Shown: piece after piece, positions 33,689 through 43,400 of the stretch
Layout: each line of letters opens with the position of its first letter
Numbering within the stretch: the first letter of the stretch is position 1
Assembly: GCF_030272705.1 (NCBI RefSeq)
Contig: NZ_JARFYM010000012.1
Span: 62,001-126,000 of the forward strand
Reading direction: 5' to 3'
DNA: 64,000 nt
DNA from: Rhizobium mayense
GTDB lineage: Bacteria > Pseudomonadota > Alphaproteobacteria > Rhizobiales > Rhizobiaceae
The notes under the pieces: model-generated
What the model saw: the letters and a program-made list of their open reading frames with translations, nothing else
What the model was told of the DNA's origin: nothing
Database searches by the model: none
Made by a program: the position numbers and the translations under genes

Positions 33689-34043
33689 CGCTCACCTGCA
33701 CATAGTCAAGAACCCCAGGCACCGGCGCATTGGGTTTGCGCACAGAGATCTTCGCTCGGCGTATGGTCGGAAAACGCCGGCAAAGTTCTTTCGCGACATC
33801 GAGAGCCAGCGCCTCGATCAGATAGCGGCGGCGTCCGGTGACGATTTCTTCGATGACGCTGAAGGCGATGCCATAATTGACGGTGTCGTCGATCGAATCT
33901 CGCTCCAGCGCATCGCCGGCATCGACATCGAGCTCGGCGTCGACGAAGAAGCGCTGGCCGAGGAATTCCTCCTCGTCGTGCACGCCATGGCGGGCGAAGA
34001 ACGCACAGTTTTGAAGGGTGATGGTGTAGATCATATCGCTCAT
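33672..34043 (-). CDS. folB: Dihydroneopterin aldolase
   Basis: FolB cleaves dihydroneopterin to hydroxymethyldihydropterin and glycolaldehyde. The 123-residue protein has the ARHGVHDEEEFLGQRFFVDAELD split in the usual place, with catalytic glutamate E25 or E26, YGIAFSVIEEIV for the substrate, and KPNAPVPGVLDYVQV with the catalytic lysine. It starts with ATG overlapping the folP stop (ATGA) and overlaps folK, so the three genes are a tightly coupled operon. Confidence 0.93.
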   Translation of the reverse strand: MSDMIYTITLQNCAFFARHGVHDEEEFLGQRFFVDAELDVDAGDALERDSIDDTVNYGIAFSVIEEIVTGRRRYLIEALALDVAKELCRRFPTIRRAKISVRKPNAPVPGVLDYVQVSVEHFA

Positions 34044-34903
34044 GGCGTCCTGCCGCCTATTTTTGCCCGTGTCCTGAGGATAGCATCGGCGACAGCCAGC
34101 GCATCCCTGTTGATTGCGACATTATGAACCCGGAAAATTGCCGCGCCCTGCAAACGCAATATAGCGCTGCTGGCCGCCGTTCCCACATCCCGGTCAGCCA
34201 TATCGCGCCCGGTAACGGCACCGACGAATCGCTTGCGCGACGTGCCGACCAGCAAAGGCAGTTCGAAGCGGAGCAGTGCGGTAAAGCGTGCCATCAGCTC
34301 GAGATTCTCATCGGTATCCTTGGCGAAGCCAAAGCCCGGATCGAGCACGATGTTTTGCCTATTCACGCCAGCCGCAGCAGCGATATCGAGCGATCGGCTC
34401 AGAAACAACACCTGGTCATCGATGACGTCCGGGAGTTTTGGCCGTTCGCGCCCCGTATGCATGATGCAGAGCCCCGCCCCCGTCTGGGCGGCCAATGCCG
34501 CGATCTCCGGCTCGCGCTGCAGGCCGAAGACATCGTTGACGATGTGCGCGCCGGCGCTGATCGCCAGCCTTGCCGTGTCGGCGCGATAGGTATCGATGGA
34601 AATCAGCGCATCCGTCTTGCCGCGTAGCGCCTCGATAACAGGCAGCACGCGCCCCTGCTCCTCCGTGGCGCTGATTGGCTCGGCGTTCGGCTTGGTCGAC
34701 TCTCCACCGATATCGATGATGGCCGCACCCTCTTCGACGCAGGCAAGCGCGCGCGCGACAGCCGTATCGACAGCCTCGAAATTGCCGCCGTCGGAAAAAG
34801 AATCCGGCGTTACGTTGACGATCGCCATGATGGCGCTCTGTTCGCCGACATCGAGGCTGCGCCCATGCGCGACATGCCAGCTATGGCTGCGAAGCTCTAT
34901 CAC
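34040..34903 (-). CDS. folP: Dihydropteroate synthase
   Basis: FolP joins p-aminobenzoate to the activated pterin and is the sulfonamide target. The 287-residue protein has IMAIVNVTPDSFSDGG, then IIDIGGESTKP, HIVNDVFGLQ, ICIM-type strand LCIMHTG, DPGFGFAKDTDENLELM and LLVGTSRKRFVG, all standard. I chose the GTG at 34903 because a TTG at 34990 would overlap the divergent gene and adds no similarity. It is the first gene of the folate operon, whose promoter must lie in the short divergent region before the DUF922 gene. Confidence 0.92.
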   Translation of the reverse strand: MIELRSHSWHVAHGRSLDVGEQSAIMAIVNVTPDSFSDGGNFEAVDTAVARALACVEEGAAIIDIGGESTKPNAEPISATEEQGRVLPVIEALRGKTDALISIDTYRADTARLAISAGAHIVNDVFGLQREPEIAALAAQTGAGLCIMHTGRERPKLPDVIDDQVLFLSRSLDIAAAAGVNRQNIVLDPGFGFAKDTDENLELMARFTALLRFELPLLVGTSRKRFVGAVTGRDMADRDVGTAASSAILRLQGAAIFRVHNVAINRDALAVADAILRTRAKIGGRTP

Positions 34904-35006
34904 GAACCGTCCATCCCATTGAAAATGAAAAAACCCCGCCCCGGATATTGCGCTTGCAGTGGCTATGCCGCAAGCTTCATCGAAGTTCAACCTGGTAGCA
35001 GCACGA

Positions 35007-35627
35007 ATGCCGTTTGCTTCTCAACACATCCGTGTCTCGCTTGTCCTTCTGCTCCTGTGCAGCATTTCCAGCGTTGCCGACGCGGAGGTGATCGCCCGCA
35101 AATCCGTCTCCTATTTCGACATCAAGGGCGACAGCGCCGAAGCGCTCGATGCGTCTTTGAATGCCCGCGGACCGGTGACGATGGGTTCCAGCAGCCGCCA
35201 CCCAGGCGCAACGAAGATTCACTTCAGCGGCAATGCGACCTATACGGAGCGCAACGGCCGCTGCTATATCACCGACGTCAAGATTACGGTCTACACGGAA
35301 ATCATTTTGCCACGCTGGCGCGATCGGCGGCATGCGAGCCGGCAACTGTCGATGATTTGGGATACGCTCTCCGAGGACATCCGCCGCCACGAAGACCGGC
35401 ACGCGGAAATCGCGCGCGATCACGCGCGGCAGATGGAAAAGGCGATTCTCGCCCTGCCCTCGGCCAAGGATTGCGACACGCTTCAGGACAAGGCAAATGA
35501 TGTCACCATGCAGCAAACACAGCTACATGATGAGGACCAGGCCCGATTCGACAAAATCGAAGCGATCAATTTTCAGAGTCGCATCCAGCGGCTGATGACC
35601 TATCGCAGCCAGCAAACTGGCGAATAA
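35007..35627 (+). CDS. Secreted DUF922 protein, possible zinc-dependent protease
   Basis: The 206-residue product begins with a signal peptide (MPFASQHIRVSLVLLLLCS, cleavage after VADA). The mature part starts VIARKSVSYFDIKGDSAE, typical of DUF922, and carries the HEDRHAEIARDHAR segment, an HExxH-like pattern (HEDRH) that led this family to be called putative secreted proteases. Two cysteines, in GRCYITD and AKDCDTL, could form a disulfide. An ATG at 34959 in frame is an alternative start but would put 16 polar residues before the signal peptide. It is divergent from folP. Protease activity is not proven for the family as far as I know. Confidence 0.78.
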   Translation: MPFASQHIRVSLVLLLLCSISSVADAEVIARKSVSYFDIKGDSAEALDASLNARGPVTMGSSSRHPGATKIHFSGNATYTERNGRCYITDVKITVYTEIILPRWRDRRHASRQLSMIWDTLSEDIRRHEDRHAEIARDHARQMEKAILALPSAKDCDTLQDKANDVTMQQTQLHDEDQARFDKIEAINFQSRIQRLMTYRSQQTGE

Positions 35628-35632
35628 TTGCC

Positions 35633-35659
35633 AATTTTGGCCTCTTTTTTGCCAAAATT
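35633..35659 (+). terminator. Weak hairpin after the DUF922 gene
   Basis: AATTTTGGC and GCCAAAATT form a 9 bp stem just after the stop, with a T-rich loop (CTCTTTTTT) but no T-tract after it. It may stop transcription or only protect the mRNA end. Confidence 0.45.
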
Positions 35660-35910
35660 ACGTGCCCGTCGCAGCAACCTGTGTGAAAACTGTCACTATA
35701 CCTGTGAATCGTCCACTACTTCTACTTTTTGAACTTTACGAGAATCTGAAATAGGTTTTTCCTATCGCACAGGGCGTGGATCAGTTCTTGCAGATTATGA
35801 TTCGGAAACCTGAGGGGGTTTTCGCAAAGATCAATCAGAGTTCCTGCGCCGGCGGTTCGTTCGTTCCACCGCGCCTGGAGTCTAGTGTTTGACGCGTGTA
35901 TTCAATGTTC

Positions 35911-36012
35911 TCCTGGCGCGTCCTAAAGCCACAGGTGTTTCCTCCCTTACCTGTTGGTGATGCGCCCGCCTTGCCTCGCTCGCTGCGACAAGCTGAGCGA
36001 GGCTTCTTTTTT
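35911..36012 (+). ncRNA. Candidate trans-acting small RNA with UUUCCUCCCUU loop
   Basis: The 460 bp between the DUF922 gene and the ferredoxin gene holds no convincing protein gene but a compact RNA-like structure. GGCGCGTC (35915-35922) pairs with GATGCGCC (35959-35966); inside it ACAGGT (35931-35936) pairs with ACCTGT (35949-35954), and its loop is GTTTCCTCCCTT. The strong terminator GCCTCGCTC/GAGCGAGGC (35973-35981 with 35995-36003) with TTCTTTTTT ends it. The CCUCCC loop is complementary to Shine-Dalgarno sequences. I recall the motif UUUCCUCCCU from the alphaproteobacterial ar8/MmgR small RNAs, but cannot check it. The 5' end is a guess; a TTTGAC lies at 35888. Confidence 0.65.
35973..36012 (+). 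terminator. Intrinsic terminator of the candidate small RNA
   Basis: A 9 bp G+C-rich stem GCCTCGCTC/GAGCGAGGC with a 13-base loop is followed by TTCTTTTTT. No protein gene ends just upstream, which is why it marks a separate small transcript. Confidence 0.82.
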
Positions 36013-36088
36013 GTCCAGGCATCCCGGTACCGGCCCTCAATTCAGGGACCGTCTCCGATGGCATGTCTTATAAATTGAGCGGCAGACC

Positions 36089-36409
36089 TCAGGCCTGGCG
36101 CTCCGGAACATGCACGACGAGGCCGTCAAGCGCTTTGGTCACTTTGATCTGACAGGACAGGCGCGAAGTCGGACGGACGTCGAAAGCGAAATCCAGCATG
36201 TCCTCCTCCATCGGCTCCGGGCCGCCGACCTTCTCCGCCCATTCCTCATCGACATAGACGTGACAGGTGGCGCAAGCACAGGCGCCGCCGCATTCCGCCT
36301 CGATGCCAGGCACGGAATTACGCACGGCATTTTCCATTACGGTGGAGCCATCGTCGGCATCAAGGTCAAAACGGGTACCGTCGAAAGCGACGATGGTGAC
36401 TTTGGTCAT
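36089..36409 (-). CDS. fdxB: [2Fe-2S] ferredoxin, adrenodoxin type
   Basis: This 106-residue electron carrier has the cluster-binding cysteines C40, C46, C49 (CGGACACATC, spacing C-x5-C-x2-C) and C86 in SRLSCQIKV. The acidic loop EPMEEDMLDFAFDV and the end VHVPERQA place it with the adrenodoxin/isc-type ferredoxins, which serve iron-sulfur assembly or cytochrome P450-like enzymes. The ATG is at 36409. It is alone; no isc or suf gene is next to it. The symbol is that often used for such ferredoxins in rhizobia. Confidence 0.88.
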   Translation of the reverse strand: MTKVTIVAFDGTRFDLDADDGSTVMENAVRNSVPGIEAECGGACACATCHVYVDEEWAEKVGGPEPMEEDMLDFAFDVRPTSRLSCQIKVTKALDGLVVHVPERQA

Positions 36410-36488
36410 GTGAGTGAATTCCGGTATTCGTGAGTGAAGGGCTACATCCGGAATTTTTCTTCCAACAATTCCAGAGGGCAGTCAACAA

Positions 36489-36527
36489 TTGCGCCACCGA
36501 AACGGCTGAAACCATTTGGTGGCGCAA
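36489..36527 (-). terminator. Hairpin after the Hpt gene
   Basis: TTGCGCCACC and GGTGGCGCAA form a perfect 10 bp stem with a 19-base loop, 34 bases after the Hpt stop. The T-tract is poor. Confidence 0.5.
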
Positions 36528-36560
36528 CGGCAGATATCGATAATCTTGGTCGGCGTCAGC

Positions 36561-36929
36561 TCAACGCGACAGCTTCAGAATGAAATTCTCGGCTTCGATA
36601 ACGCAGGTCGTGACTGCCGCCATGCGAGCGGGGTCGCCGACATCGCTTTCGAGCGCGTTGGCAGCATCGGCCACCTTGAATGCGCCGACGGCAGCTGCTG
36701 CACCCTTCAGTCGGTGCGAAGCGGCTACGGCGCGCTTGGGATCGCCCGTGCCGATTTCCTGCAAGCAAGACCGCGCCTGCCGGGCAAACATCTGAAGCAC
36801 TTCCACTTCCAGGGCCTTGTCGCCCATCGTCTGCTTCGCGAGGTGAACCAGGTCGATCGCCCGGTCCCGCGATGGCGCGGAGCCGCGCGAATTGTCGGGC
36901 GCCTCGAATGCGATATTTAATGCTGCCAT
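36561..36929 (-). CDS. Hpt-domain histidine phosphotransfer protein
   Basis: The 122-residue protein is a single four-helix Hpt domain. The phosphorylatable histidine is in AASHRLKGAAAAVGA, the standard HxLKG box. Such proteins shuttle phosphate between receiver domains. It differs from ChpT, which is built like a kinase dimer. The ATG at 36929 has GGGAGAG seven bases upstream; the frame continues upstream for 17 codons without similarity. No kinase or regulator is adjacent; the promoter region faces that of rgsE and contains CtrA-like boxes. The partner is unknown. Confidence 0.85.
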   Translation of the reverse strand: MAALNIAFEAPDNSRGSAPSRDRAIDLVHLAKQTMGDKALEVEVLQMFARQARSCLQEIGTGDPKRAVAASHRLKGAAAAVGAFKVADAANALESDVGDPARMAAVTTCVIEAENFILKLSR

Positions 36930-37043
36930 GTGCCAACTCTCCCGTCTTATATCTATAGCTTTCACTGGGATCTGCCGCATGCTTGCGGCTTGCCGATGGC
37001 CATCGAGTTAAATTTTGGCACATTCGGGGCGTAAATCTCACGA

Positions 37044-37125
37044 CATGGTTAACGCGCGTTAAACATGGCTAAATTATTAGGTTTTCAGCAAGTTGCGGCG
37101 ACGAAAAGTGTTAACAATGGCTTAA
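37044..37125 (+). promoter_or_regulatory. CtrA-like binding sites upstream of rgsE
   Basis: TTAA-CAATGGC-TTAA at 37111-37125 matches the CtrA consensus TTAA-N7-TTAA. A second cluster at 37044-37068 is a near-palindrome in which TTAACCATG (minus strand) and TTAAACATGG (plus strand) face each other around CGCGCG; the centre TTAACGCGCGTTAA is a perfect palindrome. They lie 300-380 bases before the rgsE ATG, in the 493 bp shared with the divergent Hpt gene. Confidence 0.55.
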
Positions 37126-37422
37126 TGCGACACGGTGCCGACCGTGGAATTAATTGTCACGCCTGGGGGAATGTGTCACTACGGTACTGATAAATTGGGT
37201 TCATGGCCTATGCCTTTGCCCAAGAGGTGGATAGTGGTAATGTTTTAATACCATCCGTTTGAAAAAGCGGTTATCCACTCTGAAATGTAACGGGAAATCC
37301 ATCTCCGACATCAGTCAGGGGTGGGTAACCCTACGGGAGGCAGGGTTCGTCTTTTCCGGACGTTGGCGGATTTCCGGAAAAGACACGGCAGGCCCGACTG
37401 AGTTGTAACGAGGCGTAACCGT

Positions 37423-40400
37423 ATGGCGAACAAAAAGTACATCGAGTCGATCGAAGACAAGGCCTTCCAGGCCTTGGACGAAGCCTTGCAGATCGATTTC
37501 AGTGACGAGAACTTGGAGCCTCGCAGCGGTTCGACGCCTGACGCCCCGGAGACAAGAGTGTCTGAACCATCGACTCCGCCTGCAAAACAGACCCAGGATG
37601 AAGCGACACGCAAGGCGGCCGCAGCGCGCAGCGCCGCCGCAGCGGCCCGGCCGACCGAAGTGCCGAAGAGCCCCGTCTTCGCTCCAGCCAACGACGCCAA
37701 CCGTGTCAGCCCGGCCAGCATCCTGAAATCGCTTGATGGCGCCTCTCAAAGCCACGCGGTACGCAATGCGACGATCTTCTCGCTGTTCTGGATCGTCGGC
37801 GGCATCGGCCTCGCCTTCCTGCTCTACGGAACGCAGCTCTGGAACATCCGCACCGTCGCCGATCTCGCCGCCCTTCCAGGCGTCATCGCCTGCATGATCG
37901 GTATCATCGTTCCCGTCCTGCTGTTCTATGCTTTTGGCGTAATGATTTCGCGCGCCCAGGATATGCGCAACGCCGCCCGCTCCATGGCGGAAGTGGCACT
38001 GCGCCTTGCCGAGCCGGAAACGGTCGCCTCCGAGCGCATTATGACGGTCGGCCAGGCCGTGCGCCGCGAAGTTTCGGCCATGAATGAAGGCATCGAGCGC
38101 ACGATCGCCCGCGCCACCGAACTCGAGACGCTTGTTCATACCGAAGTCAATGCGCTGGAGCGCAGCTATGCCGACAACGAGTTGCGGGTGCGCGGTCTCG
38201 TACATGAACTCGGCTCCGAGCGTGACGCCATCGTCAACCACGCCGAACGCATCCGCTCCTCGATCGTCGGCGTGCATGACCAGATCAAGGAAGACCTGTC
38301 GCTCGCGACCGAAGAAATTGCCGTGCGCCTGTCGACCTCGGGTGAGGCCTTCGCCTCGATGATCGATACGCGCGCTGCGACGCTGATGGAGAAGTCCGAT
38401 TCTGCCTTGGAGGCGCTTGGCACCCTGCTCGCCGCCAAGACCGACAGCCTGCTGCAGAACGTCAATGCTTCCGGCGTCGCGCTGAGCCAGGAATTCGACA
38501 CGCGTCTCGAATCTCTGTCTTCGACGCTGGCGGAGCGCGGCAAGGAACTGTTGAGCCAGTTCGAAACCCGCGCCTCCACGCTTGATGCCAACACCGAGAA
38601 GCTGAACACCGCACTCAATGATCGCGCTCGTCAATTGAATGAGACGCTGGTCGCTCGCACCCGCGAAATCAGCGAAAGCCTCACCGGCAGCGAACGCTCG
38701 ATCACCGGCACGCTCGACGATGTGCTCTCCAAGCTCAATACCGCCCTCGATGAAAAAGGCGCGAGCTTCCGCCAGAGCCTGCAGTCGACCGCCGACGACA
38801 CCATTATGGATATCGACCTGCGCTCCGGTTTCTTCGAGGAACGCATGCAGTCGACCGTCGCGCAGATTTCGACCGCCTTCGACGAGCGGGTCTCGGAATT
38901 CACCTCAGCCTTCGACAAGCGCGCCGGTTCATTGGACAGCAAGCTGTCGGAAAGCCTGACACGGATCAACGAAACGCTGAGCGGCGGTTCGGATGCTATC
39001 GACGGCATTCTGAATTCCAGCATCGAGCGCATCGGCTCTTCGCTGACCGACCAGTCGTTCGCGCTGGCGACGACACTCGCCACCAGCCAGGAAGTGCTGG
39101 AAAGCGCGATCGGCTCCAAGGCCGACGAGATCGCTTCCGCTCTCCAGGGGGCAACGAGCGGGATCACCTCGGCCCTGAGTTCCGGCACTGGCGAACTGCA
39201 CTCCACCCTCGCCTCGCATGCGGGCAACTTCACGTCGGCCGTCCAAGGTGTAGCGCGCGACGTCTCCGCCGCCCTGCAGAGCGGCACTGAAGAACTCACC
39301 TCCGCTTTTGCCGGCCGTTCCAGCGAACTCACCAACACACTTGCCGAACATTCCGGCGAATTCATCAAGGCTTTGCAGTCGGCAACCTCGGACATCTCTT
39401 CGGCCCTGAACAAGGGCACGAGCGAGCTGACCAACACCTTCCTCGGCCGTGCCAGCGAGATCAACAATACGCTTTCCGCCCGTACCGGCGAGATCACCCA
39501 GGCGCTGGGTTCGGCGCATGAGCGCATCGACTCGGTCATGGCAGAGCGGAGTAGCGCGCTGTTCGGTGCGCTCTCGGACAACCAGTCGCGCTTCGAGCAG
39601 ACGCTGGCCGAGCGCTCGGAAGGTATCATCAATGCCGTCACCGGCAGCCATGAGCACTTGACCGCCGCCCTCGACGAGCGCACCTCGATGCTGGCGATTT
39701 CGCTTGCAGAAAACCAGCTTCGTCTCGAGAACACACTGGCAAGCCGCGCCGATGCAATTGCCAGCAACGTTGCCGAAACGCACAGCAAGCTCGCCGATAC
39801 CTTGGACGACAAGGTCATGGCGCTCGCCATCGCGCTGTCGGACGGCCAGGCGCGCATCGAAGATACTTTGAGCGGCCGGGCCGAAAGCCTGACCAGCGCG
39901 CTCGCCGACACGCACAACAAGCTCGCCGACACGCTTGACGACAAGACGATGGCGCTGGCCATCGCTCTCTCGGATAGCCAGGCACGTCTGGAAGACACTT
40001 TGTCCGGCCGCGTCGAGGGCTTCACGGGCGCCATCGCCGATACGCACAACGCGCTGGCAAGCACCCTGGACGACAAGACGAAAGCGCTGGCAGCAGCACT
40101 CACCAGCAGTCAATCCCGGCTCGAAGAGACGCTCTCCGGCCGTGTCGAAGGCCTGACCAATGCGATCGCCGACACGCACACCAAACTCGCCGACACGCTC
40201 GACGGCAAGACGATGGCGCTCGCCGTTGCGCTCTCGGCGAGCCAAGCACACCTGGAGGATACCCTCTCCGGCCGCGTCGAAGGTCTGACCAATGCGATGG
40301 CCGATACCCACAGCAAACTGGCTGAAACGCTCGACGACAAGACGATGGCGCTCGCCGTCGCGCTCTCGGCAAGCCAGGCACGCATAGAGGATACCCTCTC

Positions 40401-43400
40401 CGGCCGTGTCGAGGGCCTGACCAATGCGATCGCCGATACGCACAGCAAATTGGCCGAAACACTCGACGACAAGACGATGGCGCTCGCCGTCGCGCTCTCG
40501 GCCGGTCAGGCACACCTGGAGGATACCCTCTCCGGCCATGCGGACCGCGTTTCCGATACATTGGACGGCAAGACCAAGGCCCTCGCCGACGCCTTTAGCA
40601 GCGGCCAGTCGCGCCTTGAGGAAACGCTTTCCAATCGCGCTGAAGCGATCACCAACGCCTTCACGGGCAGCCATAGCGCCCTCGCCGACGCGCTGGACGA
40701 AAAGGCGATGGCCCTGGCCATCTCGCTCTCCGACACGCAATCACGGCTCGAGGATTCGCTGTCCAGCCGCTTGGACGCACTCTCCAATACGGTCGCCGGC
40801 ACGCACGACAAGATCGTCAACAGCCTCGACGACAAAACGCTGGCGCTGGCCATTGCGCTGTCGGACAACCAGGCCCGGATCGAGGAAACCTTGGCAAACA
40901 GCGCCGAGGCGATCGCCCATGCCGTCAATAGCGGCCATGCAGCCCTGACCGACACGCTCGACGACAAGAGTATGTCGTTCGCCATCACGCTTGCGGAAAA
41001 TCAGAATCGCTTCGAAAGCGCTCTGGAATCCCGCGCCAATGCCCTGCTCGACAGCGTGGCCGGTGCGGAATCCCGCGTCGCCGGCGCTTTTGGCGACAAG
41101 GCCGATGCCATTCGCGCTGCCTATACCGAAAACCAGGATCGCCTCGACCGCTCGCTCAGCGCCCACACCGACGCGCTCTCCGGGCTGCTCGGCAGCAGCA
41201 GCGACCGGATCGAAACCGTCGTTGGCGGCTCGGCCGAACGCATCGAAAACGCGCTCAACACCACCACGCGTCAGCTCGAAAATACGCTGGGTGTCGGCCT
41301 GTCGCAGATGGACGAAAACCTTGCGTCCGCCTATGAGCGCATGCGTAGCACTTTGGAAGATCGCAGCAATGCCATCAGCCTGACGCTGCGCGATGCGCAT
41401 GCCCAGCTCGACAATACCTTGACCGAACAGGCGACTGCGATCGGTACCTCGATTGCCGCCAGCGCCAGCATGCTGGAAATGTCGCTCGAAGATCGCGAAG
41501 CCTCGCTGCGCCAGACTATCGACGCCAGCGCAAGATCTCTCGAAGAACGCCTGCACGGCGGCGCCGGGGATATTGCCGGCCGCATTCAGCAGGCAGCCGG
41601 CGACATCACGCGCTCGGCCGAGACATTCTCGAGCAACCTTAACCAGTCGATCGACGGCATGACCAGCCGCTTCGCCGAAACCGGCTCGCGCGTCGAGGCC
41701 AGCCTGTCCGCCCTCGAAAACCGTATTCATGATGGCGTGGGTGGCGTTGCCGCGCAGGTCGATGCCGCCGGCAACCGACTGTCCGACACACTTTCGAGCG
41801 GCATCTCTCAGATCGACCGCAGCGGCGACGACGCTGCGGCCCGCATCGCCGCTGCGCTCGACAATCGTCTGGCAACCATGGCCGACGCGATCGACAGCCG
41901 CACCGCCAATCTGAGCCAGGCGCTCGAAAGTGGCAGCGCCCATATCGAAGAGCGCCTGTCGACCATGGACCGCGCCCTCAATGTCGGTCTCGAAGCCGTC
42001 AACCGCACCATTGAAGGCAAGGCCACCAATCTCGCCACAACGCTGCGCACCGCCGTCGCCGATGCAGCCCAAGGCATGGATAGCGAGGCGACGCGCACGG
42101 CCGATCTGCTCGCCCGCACCGGCCAGCAGTTTGCCGACGACCTTGGCAACCGCAGCGATGCCTTCACCCGGGCGATGAACGAGCGTTCCGAAGAGATCGT
42201 CACGCGCGTCTCCGAAACGCATAATCGCCTAGCGAGCCAGGCGGCTGCCGTCGCCCAGACTTTCTCGGAAGCCGGCAACGCGATCGTCAACAAGGTTGCC
42301 GAAGCTGAGGGCCTTGTGGGCAATCAGGTCAACGCGATCTCGCAGGCCCTGTCCTCAGCCGAGCAATCCCTGGAAGCCCGTGGCGCCGCCATCCGCAATA
42401 CGCTTGCCGGCGGCAGCGAACAGATCGCCTCGACGATGACGCAGGTCGAACGCGCGCTCGACGAACGCGGCAATGCGATCCGCACCAGCCTGGAAGATCG
42501 GGCGCGCGAGATCAACTCGACACTGGCAGACGTCGACAAGGCCCTGGAAGCGCGTGGCACATCGATCCGCTCTTCGCTCGATGAGCGCACACGCGAGCTG
42601 AACTCCATGCTCGCCGGCCGCTCCAGCGAGCTGTCGCGCCTGATCGACGAGAAGGCCCGCCCGATCGTCGACCGTTACGCGGCAACCGGTCAGGAAGCCG
42701 CAGCGCTGATCTCAGCCGCCGCTCAGGAAAGCACTGATCGCCTGCGCGCTGAAAACGCCGCACTGATCAATGCCATCGCATCGCGCACCAATGACACACT
42801 GGCGGCAATCTCGTCTCGCACCGAACATGCGGCCAACGCAGTCAGCGCGCTGGAGAACAACCTGCTCGCCAGCGTCAACGGCATCATCGAGCGGCTGGCG
42901 GAAAACAACTCCGCGATTGCGGGCATGCTGAACAGCGCCGCAGAGGAATTCGCCACCATCGACGGCCGCCTCAATGCGACATCGGCCCGGTTTGCCGATT
43001 CCGCATCGAAGGCAGGCGAAATGGTTTCCGCCTCGACGCGGCTTCTCGAAGGTAAAGTCGACAAGCTTTCGGATATTTCCGGCAAGACGCTGTCGCAGGT
43101 CGGCGGCATCATCGGTCGCTTCGACGAGCACTCCAAGGTTCTGTCGCAGGCCTCCCAGCTTCTGGGTGCCGCACAATCGAACCTCGTCTCGACGCTGGAA
43201 GAACGCGAAACGGCGCTGCAGAACCTGTCCATTGGCCTGGTACAGCGCTCGGAGGAAATCGAGAACACCATGCGTGCCCTCGGCAGCATGGTGGAAAGCG
43301 CCTTCGACCGTGCCGAACAGCGCTCCAACCAGGTCACCGGCAATCTGCGCCAGGGTGTCCAATCCTCCTTCGCCGATATCGGCCGCGTACTTTCCGATGC

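Noticed and set aside
35911..36012. 6S RNA
   Set aside because: The length and nested hairpins do not make the long open-promoter mimic of 6S RNA, and in proteobacteria ssrS usually sits near zapA and a 5-formyltetrahydrofolate cyclo-ligase gene, not here.
35882..36078. Two 60-codon frames on opposite strands in the small RNA locus
   Set aside because: No ribosome binding site, no similarity, and they cross RNA stems and a terminator.
39770..41080. Regular repeats that could look like a CRISPR array
   Set aside because: The period is 132 bp, in frame and without unique spacers; it is coding repeat of rgsE.
38631..42222. Several long minus-strand frames opposite rgsE (490, 603 and 493 codons)
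   Set aside because: They are open because the repetitive Ala/Ser/Thr codons of rgsE lack stops in other frames; they only repeat the period of the sense gene.
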